From a virus, in IMG/VR virus record IMGVR_UViG_3300022866_000322, positions 124,001 to 188,000 of that record: 64,000 bases of DNA; one strand, given 5' to 3'. Of this stretch, positions 23,099 through 30,607 are shown one piece after another (position 1 is the first letter of the stretch; every line of letters starts with the position of its first letter). The notes beneath the pieces are model-generated. The model was not told where the DNA came from and searched no databases. It saw nothing but the letters and a program-made list of their open reading frames with translations. The translations under genes were made by a program, and so were the position numbers.

Positions 23099-24356
23099 GT
23101 ATAATATATATAGTCATAATGAGAACATCTTAAATTTAGCTAAAAGTATTATAACAGAATGTTCCCTAATGTACCTACATCCTTTTGGATCAACTCAACC
23201 AGAAAATGTTGAAATAATAGGAGGTAACGACAATGGACCAATGGTTGTAATTTATGATCAAGAACCTCTTGACTTGTTTTATAACACACCTTTATTTAAT
23301 TACATTAACGATGTCCATAGAGATTTACAAGGTGAATTCAGACCAATGATTTTGCTAAGCACAGAAAGACATAGTGAGGAGAAAGAAAAGATACTTAAAC
23401 ATTACAATGCGGTAGATGTTAATTACTTCTTCCATGCGTTTTGTGCAAGTGATTGGTATAGAGGTTATAGATATAATGTTAACATTACTGATCCATCAAA
23501 AAGAAAACTGCAAAAGAAGTTTGTTTGTTTTAATAGAATTACTGGCAACATGCGTGTTTATAGAAGTCTGCTAGTAGCAGAATTAGCTGATGTCATCGAT
23601 CAAGGGTATGTTAGTTATAGTCACAACTGCCCAGTACACAACGAAACATGCCGTGATGCATTAGTTAACAATAATAAAAAGTTTCTCTTTAGCCGTGAAT
23701 ATATTAACCAAGTTGTAGCAAAAGTAAACAGTTTGCCGCGCTCATTGCGTATCGACAGTTCCGAAGCAGACATCCCCAATGGAAGTCAAAGTATAGGACC
23801 ATTACCAGAATTAATGTCAAGTTTCTTACATGTAGTAACTGAGACTATGTTCTGGGACGATCGTACACACTTAACTGAAAAAATATTCAAACCTATTGTT
23901 GCTAAACAACCGTTTGTACTTGTTGGTTGCGCAAACAATTTAGATTATTTCCGTAGTTACGGATTTAGAACATTCGGTCGTTGGTGGGACGAAAGTTATG
24001 ATGCTATTACTGATCCTGTACAGCGTTTAGAAGCCGTAAGTAATATTATAAAAAGTATATGCAAGAAATCATTGGGTGAGTTAGAGGACATGTTACAGGA
24101 CATGACAGAAGTGCTGGAACACAATTATAATTTATTTTACAGCACAGACTTTTTAGATAAAGCCTGGGCCGAACTTGCATCCAATTTTGAAAAAGTAAAT
24201 GATAAATTGATTGATTGGACTAAGCCAGACATAGGTGTTCCTCTGCCACCGATCGGGAGAGATCAGATATTAGAAATAAGACAAAATGCTACGAGCTATG
24301 AAGAGTCTCTCAAGACAATAGCTGAAGTTGAATCCCAGATTTTGTCAAAAACTTAA
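23097..24356 (+). CDS. Glycosyltransferase-like protein (exostosin/GT10-like C-terminus)
   Basis: The 419-residue protein has no membrane segment. The region around residues 245-300 has HVVTETMFW, LTEKIFKPIVAKQPFVLVG and YGFRTFGRWWDESYD, the nucleotide-sugar-binding pattern of exostosin and fucosyltransferase-like GT-B enzymes that is common in phage glycosyltransferases. The N-terminal half (VVIYDQEPLDLFY, FVCFNRITGNMR) is also typical of that group. Its start codon shares two bases with the divergent gene on the minus strand, and its 3' end overlaps the dCMP deaminase gene by 47 bases. The acceptor is unknown. Confidence 0.7.
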   Translation: MYNIYSHNENILNLAKSIITECSLMYLHPFGSTQPENVEIIGGNDNGPMVVIYDQEPLDLFYNTPLFNYINDVHRDLQGEFRPMILLSTERHSEEKEKILKHYNAVDVNYFFHAFCASDWYRGYRYNVNITDPSKRKLQKKFVCFNRITGNMRVYRSLLVAELADVIDQGYVSYSHNCPVHNETCRDALVNNNKKFLFSREYINQVVAKVNSLPRSLRIDSSEADIPNGSQSIGPLPELMSSFLHVVTETMFWDDRTHLTEKIFKPIVAKQPFVLVGCANNLDYFRSYGFRTFGRWWDESYDAITDPVQRLEAVSNIIKSICKKSLGELEDMLQDMTEVLEHNYNLFYSTDFLDKAWAELASNFEKVNDKLIDWTKPDIGVPLPPIGRDQILEIRQNATSYEESLKTIAEVESQILSKT

Positions 24357-24771
24357 TACCGCTGTCATCGCGATATTCTTGCTCGTAGTAAACTTCTTTA
24401 ATACCTGCTTGATGCATGCCTTTTGCGCAGTCCAAACAAGGACTGTGTGTAATAAACATTGTAGCACCATTACCACTTTCAGTAGACCTTGCCAACTTCA
24501 TTAGTGCGTTCATTTCAGCATGAAGTACTTCTGGTTTACTTTTAAGCTCTATCACATGATGCTGATGTGGATTGGGATATTTCTTTAGGTGTTCATTTTC
24601 AACTTCAATTTCGCAATTGTTATCCCAACCACTAGGCATTCCATTATAGCCAATGCTAATGATCCTATTGTCTTTTACGACAATAGCGCCTACTTGTAGT
24701 CTACGTGCTGTACTACACTCCGCAAATGCATGCGCAGTTTTCATGTATGCTTTTATGTGCTTCTGTTTCAA
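24310..24771 (-). CDS. dCMP deaminase
   Basis: The 153-residue protein is a deoxycytidylate deaminase, which converts dCMP to dUMP for thymidylate synthase. The zinc site is complete: the His and catalytic Glu are in VLHAEMNALM, with the two cysteines in HSPCLDCAKG. The N-terminal STARRLQVGAIVVKDNRIISIGYNG is typical, and the length is near that of T4 Cd. It is the last gene of the long minus-strand cluster and overlaps the nucleotidyltransferase gene by four bases. It supplies the ThyA encoded at 18023. Confidence 0.93.
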   Translation of the reverse strand: MKQKHIKAYMKTAHAFAECSTARRLQVGAIVVKDNRIISIGYNGMPSGWDNNCEIEVENEHLKKYPNPHQHHVIELKSKPEVLHAEMNALMKLARSTESGNGATMFITHSPCLDCAKGMHQAGIKEVYYEQEYRDDSGIKFLTKSGIQLQLLS

Positions 24772-25181
24772 AGTTTACCTTCTGCTCGTAACTGTTCTCT
24801 AATTTGTGTAGCACTAATCTGATGTATATCGTTGCCAAGATCATGTTCTGTAAATGTGTATCCAACACCTCTACCATAACTGATGTCAACAATATTAGGT
24901 ACTTGCGTTATAATGTATTCCTCACCATACGTAAAGCCTGCGGCAAACAGTCCTTGAGTGATGTTGTTTTTTACTGTGCCGAAGTTAAATGGATTATCAG
25001 TTTGTGCGCCCGTTCGTCCACCACCTGCGTCTTCACCCACAATGCCTCCAACATCACGTACCATAATACATACTTGTCCTGACTCCAGCAGTGCTTTTTT
25101 AAACAGTGCAGTGTGTCCGTCGTGCCAAGGTTGCCAACGACCCAACATTTCTGTAGTTGGTTTCTGATTATCAAATGCCAT
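24768..25181 (-). CDS. HxGH nucleotidyltransferase
   Basis: The 137-residue protein is a small nucleotidyltransferase of the cytidylyltransferase-like superfamily. It has GRWQPWHDGHTALFKKAL at the start, with the HxGH nucleotide-binding motif, and ISATQIREQL near the end, corresponding to the ISxTxxR signature. Members link a nucleotide to NMN, choline phosphate, pantetheine phosphate or sugar phosphates. The ATG at 25181 overlaps the stop of the DUF2061 gene, so I prefer it to an upstream GTG-type extension. The neighbouring P-loop kinase suggests a phosphorylate-then-activate pair; the substrate is unknown. Confidence 0.78.
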   Translation of the reverse strand: MAFDNQKPTTEMLGRWQPWHDGHTALFKKALLESGQVCIMVRDVGGIVGEDAGGGRTGAQTDNPFNFGTVKNNITQGLFAAGFTYGEEYIITQVPNIVDISYGRGVGYTFTEHDLGNDIHQISATQIREQLRAEGKL

Positions 25182-25387
25182 TATTTTGTTACTCCATATT
25201 TTATGTGGTTGTACCATACACGTTCGTGTGCATAGTATAATATAAATTTAATTACCAAGTCTGCCGCAAATACCAATCCTACTGCCTTGGCAGGTAAACC
25301 AAACCACCATGCAATCAGTGCTGTTACAGTACTAGCAATTATTCGCCATGTAATTGCTTTTGCTAAGTGTCTACGTTTAGATATCAT
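25181..25387 (-). CDS. DUF2061 membrane protein
   Basis: This 68-residue protein matches the DUF2061 family closely: KRRHLAKAITWRIIAS at the start, two membrane-spanning helices, and ILYYAHERVWYNHIKYG at the end. It is predicted to sit in the inner membrane. The family's role is unknown, but in cellular genomes it often lies near sulfate-assimilation-type kinases and nucleotidyltransferases. Here too it lies between a nucleotidyltransferase and an APS-kinase-like gene, overlapping both. Confidence 0.85.
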   Translation of the reverse strand: MISKRRHLAKAITWRIIASTVTALIAWWFGLPAKAVGLVFAADLVIKFILYYAHERVWYNHIKYGVTK

Positions 25388-25841
25388 GTACGTTTATCTT
25401 TATCTTCTTATCATTGATAAAAGGCCACAAGTACTTGCTTACAATCTGCAAAAGTTCTTGGTGCGTATTTTCAAACCATTCCGCAACATGGTAGTCATAT
25501 TCATCACGTTCTAAAGGCTCAAACATTTTGTTTGTATCTTCAAACCTACCTTCTTTAATTGTGTCCATCCAGATAGTATAGTCTGCACCAAACCCTGCTC
25601 TTGCTTGTTTTGTGGGTGCAATAAAATCTGCTATACAGATCTTACCTGCCTTGACAATACCGTCTGCCAGATACTTCATGCGTAGTGCTTGTCGCATACG
25701 CCCTTCTGGGGAAAAGTCCCAGTCGTCGTATTCTTTTCTAATAGCGTCAGCGTTGATATGCACTGCTCCAATTAGTTTGGCAAATGGTTCTGCTAGTGTA
25801 GTTTTACCGCTTCCGGGTAATCCGCATATTAATATTTTCAT
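25377..25841 (-). CDS. APS-kinase-like P-loop kinase
   Basis: The 154-residue protein begins with a P-loop (ICGLPGSGKTTLAE) and has VHINADAIRKEYDDWDFSPEGRMRQA-type sequence as in adenylylsulfate kinases, followed by ICIADFIAPTKQARAGF. Adenylylsulfate kinase phosphorylates APS to PAPS, but the same fold also phosphorylates sugars and nucleosides. I recall cyanophage genes annotated as adenylylsulfate kinase with a neighbouring nucleotidyltransferase. It follows the SGNH gene after a 10-base gap. Sulfate activation is possible but not proven. Confidence 0.72.
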   Translation of the reverse strand: MKILICGLPGSGKTTLAEPFAKLIGAVHINADAIRKEYDDWDFSPEGRMRQALRMKYLADGIVKAGKICIADFIAPTKQARAGFGADYTIWMDTIKEGRFEDTNKMFEPLERDEYDYHVAEWFENTHQELLQIVSKYLWPFINDKKIKINVHDI

Positions 25842-25851
25842 GCTATTCTTT

Positions 25852-26508
25852 CTAATTTAGTTGAAAATGATCCAAGTTGAATTCGTGGTCGCCTGGAGAA
25901 TAATCTGTAATTAGCTTGCATAATTGGGTCGCAATGACAGAATTATTCTCTTTACTAAAATGATTTAGTCTGGTGTCTTGATGCAATGTGTTAGGATGTG
26001 CTGTGTCCTTGTATATTTCTGCAATACTAATCGATGTTAAGTCTGGAAGTACTTGTACACCACCTAGTAGGTTTCGAAATGGCAACGAACTAGGAAAACC
26101 ATGTAAATGGACAGTTTTGATGTTAGAATATTCTTTATTGATTTCTTCAAACCATTTCTGCTGTGCCCATTCTGCAAAAGGTGCATTTTCTAAATACTTG
26201 TAATACAGTTTCACTGCTAGTCCTACTTCTGTTTTAGGAGTAGGATCAAATTTATTGATGTTTGCTATTTCATAGTTAGGGCAATCGAACGGGATTCTTT
26301 CTGCGAAACTGTGAACAAAAACAAGGGCATCGGTTTCTGTTGCCAACATATCTTTAATATATTTTTGATTCAAGAAATGTCGATAAGCCCACCATGGGTG
26401 TCCGCTATACCCTGCAACAACTAAATTTAAATTTAGTAATTGTGCTAGTTCCTGGGGCCAACCTTTACTAGCACAGAAACTGTCACCGACTACAACTAAA
26501 TTTTTCAT
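25852..26508 (-). CDS. SGNH/GDSL-type hydrolase
   Basis: The 218-residue protein starts with the serine block I (LVVVGDSFCASKGW) and carries an Asn/Gly block (AGYSGHPWW) and a late Asp-Thr-Arg-Leu-Asn-His stretch (QDTRLNHFSKENN) that would supply the catalytic His. It is predicted to hydrolyse or transfer acyl esters. There is no signal peptide. It overlaps the carbamoyltransferase gene by four bases and is one of three SGNH genes in this cluster. Confidence 0.7.
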   Translation of the reverse strand: MKNLVVVGDSFCASKGWPQELAQLLNLNLVVAGYSGHPWWAYRHFLNQKYIKDMLATETDALVFVHSFAERIPFDCPNYEIANINKFDPTPKTEVGLAVKLYYKYLENAPFAEWAQQKWFEEINKEYSNIKTVHLHGFPSSLPFRNLLGGVQVLPDLTSISIAEIYKDTAHPNTLHQDTRLNHFSKENNSVIATQLCKLITDYSPGDHEFNLDHFQLN

Positions 26509-27998
26509 GATAGTACTCGAACTCCATATTCAGTTTCGAAACGATCAGCATCTGCACGATCGTTTACCATCGGTTCGCCCCTGATGTTTAAACTTGTATT
26601 AAGCAACATCGGGCAACCTGTTTTCTTATACCATGCTTCTAACAGTTTTCTAAATCCACTGCCGCTATCTGCAGGTACTGTTTGTACTCTACTTGTTCCG
26701 TCAGCATGTAGTATAGCAGGAAACTTGTCACTTGTACACCGTGCTACCACTTGCATGTAATCACTACGTTGCCAACCTTTGGGCATTTCAAAATAGTCAT
26801 GCACATGCTCTGCCAGTATAGCAGGAGCAAATGGCCTAAAGTGTTGTCTACGTTTAATTTCATTTACACGATCCTTTATTTCTTTGCCACGTGGGTCCGC
26901 TAGTAAACTTCTGTTACCCAATGCTCTAGGACCAAACTCTGCTCTGCCACTTGCTACACCTGCTATTTTATTCTTGGCTAATTCTTTTACCAGTGCCTTT
27001 ACAGGATACTCACCAGGTATGTTGTGACCAAGATAAGGATGTTGCCAATTTAGTCTGCCACCATGCACTAGTGCCGCGGCTCCTAAACTACTACCAGCAT
27101 CACCTGGGTTTGGCATAATCCAAAAATTGTCAAAGCAACTACCTAAAAGTCTATTGGCTAAACAGTTAAGTGCAACACCTCCCATGAATACTAAATTTTT
27201 ACTCCAATGAAAGTTTGCCGCATTCCACATAACACTGTTAAGCAATGTTTCTGTAACTGCTTGTATACTACCAGCCATGTCTGCATCGCTAATAACCGAC
27301 AGTTCGTTGCTCAACACACCGTCAAAGCCTGTGTGTAAATTATGTTTTAATTTTATATTAGTAAAGTCTGCTACAAGTTTGTGAGACAACTGATTAGAAT
27401 AATGTCGTACTTTTTCTTTGTCGGCATAAGCGGCCATTCCCATTAGAATATACTCTTCGTCCATTGGGCGTAGTCCTATGTGTGCAGTTGCGGCCGAGTA
27501 CATCAACCCGATACTGTGTGGGTAACGTCTGGTCCAAAGTTTCTTGTACACTGCACGACCATTCTTGTATTCAGCGCCCCATATGGTAATACAATCCAAC
27601 TCACCTATAGCGTCTACTACAACAACTGTTGCACGTTCAAACGGAGATGTTTGAAATCCAGCGGCAGCATGGCTTAAATGATGATTATGTGTGCTAACAG
27701 GAACATCAACAGGACGTCCGATTTGATCGAATATCAATTTATCAACACTGGTTTGCGTCCAGTTGAATCCTTCACCTGATATGAGTCTGCGTATTTGTTT
27801 CAACCAAGGACGCTCATAGTATGCAATATGATCAATACCGTGGCTCATTGCTTCTTGCACAATCCCCTCGCATAGATTGGGATCGTGTTTTTGTTTGCTG
27901 TAGCGTTCGCTATGACTAGCAAACAGTATGTCGCCTGCTGTGTTTATTACACTAGCACCAGCGTCATGAAAACCACTGCTTATTCCTAATATGTTCAT
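26505..27998 (-). CDS. NodU/CmcH/TobZ-type O-carbamoyltransferase
   Basis: The 497-residue protein is a carbamoyltransferase of the NodU/TobZ family. These enzymes use carbamoyl phosphate and ATP to form carbamoyl-adenylate in the YrdC/Kae1-like domains and then move the carbamoyl group to a hydroxyl. Visible features are GISSGFHDAGASV at the start, HNHHLSHAAAGF with metal-binding histidines, FMGGVALNCLANRLL, and a C-terminal region with EFGPRALGNRSLLADPR and LLNTSLNIRGEPMVN. NodU and TobZ act on sugars; phage relatives have been linked to hydroxymethylated pyrimidines in DNA. The nearby glycosyltransferases favour a sugar target. Confidence 0.88.
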   Translation of the reverse strand: MNILGISSGFHDAGASVINTAGDILFASHSERYSKQKHDPNLCEGIVQEAMSHGIDHIAYYERPWLKQIRRLISGEGFNWTQTSVDKLIFDQIGRPVDVPVSTHNHHLSHAAAGFQTSPFERATVVVVDAIGELDCITIWGAEYKNGRAVYKKLWTRRYPHSIGLMYSAATAHIGLRPMDEEYILMGMAAYADKEKVRHYSNQLSHKLVADFTNIKLKHNLHTGFDGVLSNELSVISDADMAGSIQAVTETLLNSVMWNAANFHWSKNLVFMGGVALNCLANRLLGSCFDNFWIMPNPGDAGSSLGAAALVHGGRLNWQHPYLGHNIPGEYPVKALVKELAKNKIAGVASGRAEFGPRALGNRSLLADPRGKEIKDRVNEIKRRQHFRPFAPAILAEHVHDYFEMPKGWQRSDYMQVVARCTSDKFPAILHADGTSRVQTVPADSGSGFRKLLEAWYKKTGCPMLLNTSLNIRGEPMVNDRADADRFETEYGVRVLS

Positions 27999-28599
27999 AA
28001 ATTTTATCTGCTATTCGTTGATGTCCAAGTTCCAATGGATGTCCATTTGGGCCTAACGGACAACCATCCTGCCAATGCGTGAATCCCTCATGAGGCCAAC
28101 CCAAGTAGTGTTCTTTGTCTACTGCATCAGCCATATGCTGTAAACCAATATTCTTATAGTGGTAGTCGTCCCAGTGCCCGTCCATACTAACAAACACATA
28201 CTTTTGTCTACGCTGTTTTAAAAGATCTTGTAGTGCTAATACCTTTGCTAACCAAGTTTGTGTTGCGTGTGCTACATCATAGTGTTCTGCATAATACTGT
28301 TTAATCCACGGGAACCTAGTGTGGTGATGATAACTAGCACTGGTTATTTGTAGCTCTTTTCCTCCGAACATTAAATCAAGTCTTGACGGTTCAGTCCAAG
28401 CGCATATTACTAGTTCATAATTATTTTGTACAACCCGGTCAATAGTAACCCTAAACATCCTATCGTTACTACCCCCAGGTACAGCAAGGTTGTAAACTCC
28501 AAAGTCTAATTCTCTTCCCAATAGATACGGCCATGCGTCTTGTTCACGATTGTCAAGTTCTGCACCGTAGGTAAAACTGTCGCCTATTGTTAAAATCAT
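27964..28599 (-). CDS. SGNH/GDSL-type hydrolase
   Basis: The 211-residue protein begins with the block I serine motif ILTIGDSFTYGAEL and has a block II/III-like VPGGSNDRMFR with the Gly and Asn of the oxyanion hole. A final GHPLELGHQRIADKI supplies a His. These are standard SGNH features, so it is probably an esterase or acyltransfer-type enzyme. It overlaps the carbamoyltransferase gene by 35 bases and is preceded by a 33-residue gene. Confidence 0.75.
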   Translation of the reverse strand: MILTIGDSFTYGAELDNREQDAWPYLLGRELDFGVYNLAVPGGSNDRMFRVTIDRVVQNNYELVICAWTEPSRLDLMFGGKELQITSASYHHHTRFPWIKQYYAEHYDVAHATQTWLAKVLALQDLLKQRRQKYVFVSMDGHWDDYHYKNIGLQHMADAVDKEHYLGWPHEGFTHWQDGCPLGPNGHPLELGHQRIADKIYEHIRNKQWFS

Positions 28600-28697
28600 T
28601 TGTAAATAAAAGGATCTCGTTTTTTAAGTTCTTTGAGCTTTTTACGATAGCGTATTTCTAGGATGATTCTATTCCAAAGGTTCTTTAACCAGTTCAT
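28596..28697 (-). CDS. 33-residue basic protein
   Basis: A 34-codon frame on the minus strand runs from an ATG at 28697, inside the end of the 28669 gene, to a TGA that overlaps the ATG of the SGNH gene at 28599 (ATGA). It encodes MNWLKNLWNRIILEIRYRKK followed by a short LKELKKRDPFIYK end. The product is amphipathic and highly basic. The exact fit between two genes, the coupled ends and the resemblance to short proteins ending RDPFIYK that I recall from marine phages support it as real. The role is unknown; a membrane or nucleic acid association is possible. Confidence 0.7.
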   Translation of the reverse strand: MNWLKNLWNRIILEIRYRKKLKELKKRDPFIYK

Positions 28698-29481
28698 TGA
28701 ACTTGTCCTTCATAAGTTGATAAGCGGCATCGTGCGCTTCTTCTAGTGGATGTGTTTCTCCACTAGGGTATTTATTTTCCATTGCCCACTGGTAAAAACC
28801 TCTTGGGCCTGTTTCACCATCCGGAAACCAAAACCAGTTTTGTTGTCGATCTTTGATCTCCTTGACTAGCATGTTGATGTTATCATCACACATCTTCATT
28901 GATCTGTTACTAGCGTCATGTATCAATTTATTGCACAAGATACTGTTATCTGCACATGTGAACATGTACTTTATTCCGTTTGCAATTAAGTAGTTTTGCA
29001 GATACACTATTTCTTTTAACGATTGGTATGTGTCCCAGTAATCCCCACCTACATGTTTGTAGAAAGTTTCAGCAAAACCTGCCATACCTTTTTGCGTAGC
29101 TCTAGCAATGTGCTCGCTTTGCATTCTTGCTATAGGATTTTCTAATTTGATATCTGCGGTGTGCGGAGTAATAGCGTACCAATTACCTGTGCGTTGCCCT
29201 GTGTCGTAGTTGAATCTAAATTCATACCTGCCAGGGAATGTCCAGTTTACAATAACAAATAAATCACGGACCTGAGTGCCGTGCATGCGGTATACATAAA
29301 CTTCATCAATCACTCTACGTGCAATAGCATCGTTGCCTATACCGGGCCAGGCTGTGCATCTATATGTTTGTTTAATATCATGTGCCAACAATGCAGGAAA
29401 TGTGCTGTGACTATGCGCACGTATGCAGTCTTTTAATTCACTACCGTATACGAAACTATCACCCCCTGCTACTATGTTCAT
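28669..29481 (-). CDS. SGNH/GDSL-type hydrolase
   Basis: This 270-residue protein starts with IVAGGDSFVYGSEL (block I serine), has WPGIGNDAIARR with the oxyanion Gly and Asn, and ends with SGETHPLEEAHDAAY, whose His completes the site. It is the longest of the four SGNH members in the window, with an extra middle segment. It is predicted to be cytoplasmic. It overlaps the gene at 29459 and the 33-residue gene, so all are expressed together. Confidence 0.72.
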   Translation of the reverse strand: MNIVAGGDSFVYGSELKDCIRAHSHSTFPALLAHDIKQTYRCTAWPGIGNDAIARRVIDEVYVYRMHGTQVRDLFVIVNWTFPGRYEFRFNYDTGQRTGNWYAITPHTADIKLENPIARMQSEHIARATQKGMAGFAETFYKHVGGDYWDTYQSLKEIVYLQNYLIANGIKYMFTCADNSILCNKLIHDASNRSMKMCDDNINMLVKEIKDRQQNWFWFPDGETGPRGFYQWAMENKYPSGETHPLEEAHDAAYQLMKDKFNELVKEPLE

Positions 29482-30607
29482 ACCCTGGCCTCATCATGTC
29501 TATTTGCGTTTGTTTGTAGTTATGGTCACCCCAACAATAATCAAACGTATTACTCACGTCTCCAACTTCTATACGGTAAATGTCTAAGTGATTGCTAAGA
29601 TGTTGTAGTATTGCTTGGGGATGACATTGTCCAAAACTTTCTGTCAGCAATACTTGTCCAATTTTTGCATGCCCTAAACTTAACTGTGGATCAGTTGGGT
29701 CCATGCCGTTAAGTTCTAACCAATTAGTAAAGTCATCAATTTCTTTATTGTGCCACTCGTAACCATCAACATAGCGTATTGTTTTACCCCACTCTACATC
29801 AAACTCTCCCGAGTAGTATTGTAAATGAGTAATTGCTTCACATACCGTGTCAGTTAATTCTGGTGCATGCTCATCCCTAAACACTTCCATCAGTGTTTTG
29901 CCAATTTGTGTCCAGTGCATGTATACTCCACCAAACTCTCTGTCGTATCCGTTTGCAATAAAATCTTTCCTATGCTCGTCCGTTAGCTCAAAACGTAATG
30001 CTTGCAAGAATGTTGTAATCTGACTAGGACGTACCCAGTCTGGCACTGTTGCTTGTTTACGTTGACTTAGAATAAGCGTTTCTGATTCGTGACATAAGTT
30101 GTTTAGTTGCCTAATAGCGTATTTGGTTTCAAAATCTGCATGTTTGTAATAAGGACTTAGATTTTCTACAGTGCCTTGCAGTACTTCGAAGTAGTTATGT
30201 AGTCTATTCATTGCACCATGCTTGACCCCAAGGCCCAAGTTGTCACTATCATAGCCAACAGGATATTCATCACCGAATCGGACAGTGTCTGGCGTAAAGT
30301 AATCTTCTATTATGTAAGGTTTAAGTCCCGCTTGCTGCCAAATACCTGTGCGATTAAAAATATTAATACGGTATATCGAATCATTTATTTCGCGACACAG
30401 ATAGGGCAAGTTGCGCGGCGAATGGGGGAAGCCCATAAAGCAATAATTTTTTTCTAATAGTCTGTTGCTTCGTAATTCTACCTGCAATGCACTCGCCCAG
30501 TCCTGCGCCAATTGGGTATCTGTTAATTCTATTGTGTAGTCTAACTGATCTTTTTTGTCTAAAGGATTACGTAGTACTACCTTAACTGATTTGATTCCAC
30601 CACTCAT
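29459..30607 (-). CDS. Protein of unknown function tied to the radical SAM cluster
   Basis: The 382-residue product has no motif that I can name. It contains a distinctive HGAMNRLHNYFEVLQG segment and KYAIRQLNNLCHE, with many histidines and aromatics, and GYDREFGGVYMHWTQIGKT, suggesting an enzyme or metal-binding protein. I recall related sequences in marine phages near radical SAM genes but no assigned function. I start it at the ATG at 30607; this still overlaps the first radical SAM gene by 26 bases. It could be the substrate-binding partner of that set. Confidence 0.65.
   Translation of the reverse strand: MSGGIKSVKVVLRNPLDKKDQLDYTIELTDTQLAQDWASALQVELRSNRLLEKNYCFMGFPHSPRNLPYLCREINDSIYRINIFNRTGIWQQAGLKPYIIEDYFTPDTVRFGDEYPVGYDSDNLGLGVKHGAMNRLHNYFEVLQGTVENLSPYYKHADFETKYAIRQLNNLCHESETLILSQRKQATVPDWVRPSQITTFLQALRFELTDEHRKDFIANGYDREFGGVYMHWTQIGKTLMEVFRDEHAPELTDTVCEAITHLQYYSGEFDVEWGKTIRYVDGYEWHNKEIDDFTNWLELNGMDPTDPQLSLGHAKIGQVLLTESFGQCHPQAILQHLSNHLDIYRIEVGDVSNTFDYCWGDHNYKQTQIDMMRPGYEHSSRG

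Noticed and set aside
25377-25841. The kinase as proof of sulfate activation together with the nucleotidyltransferase acting as ATP sulfurylase
   Set aside because: The nucleotidyltransferase is far too short for ATP sulfurylase, and APS-kinase-like folds also act on sugars and nucleosides, so a sulfate pathway is only one option.
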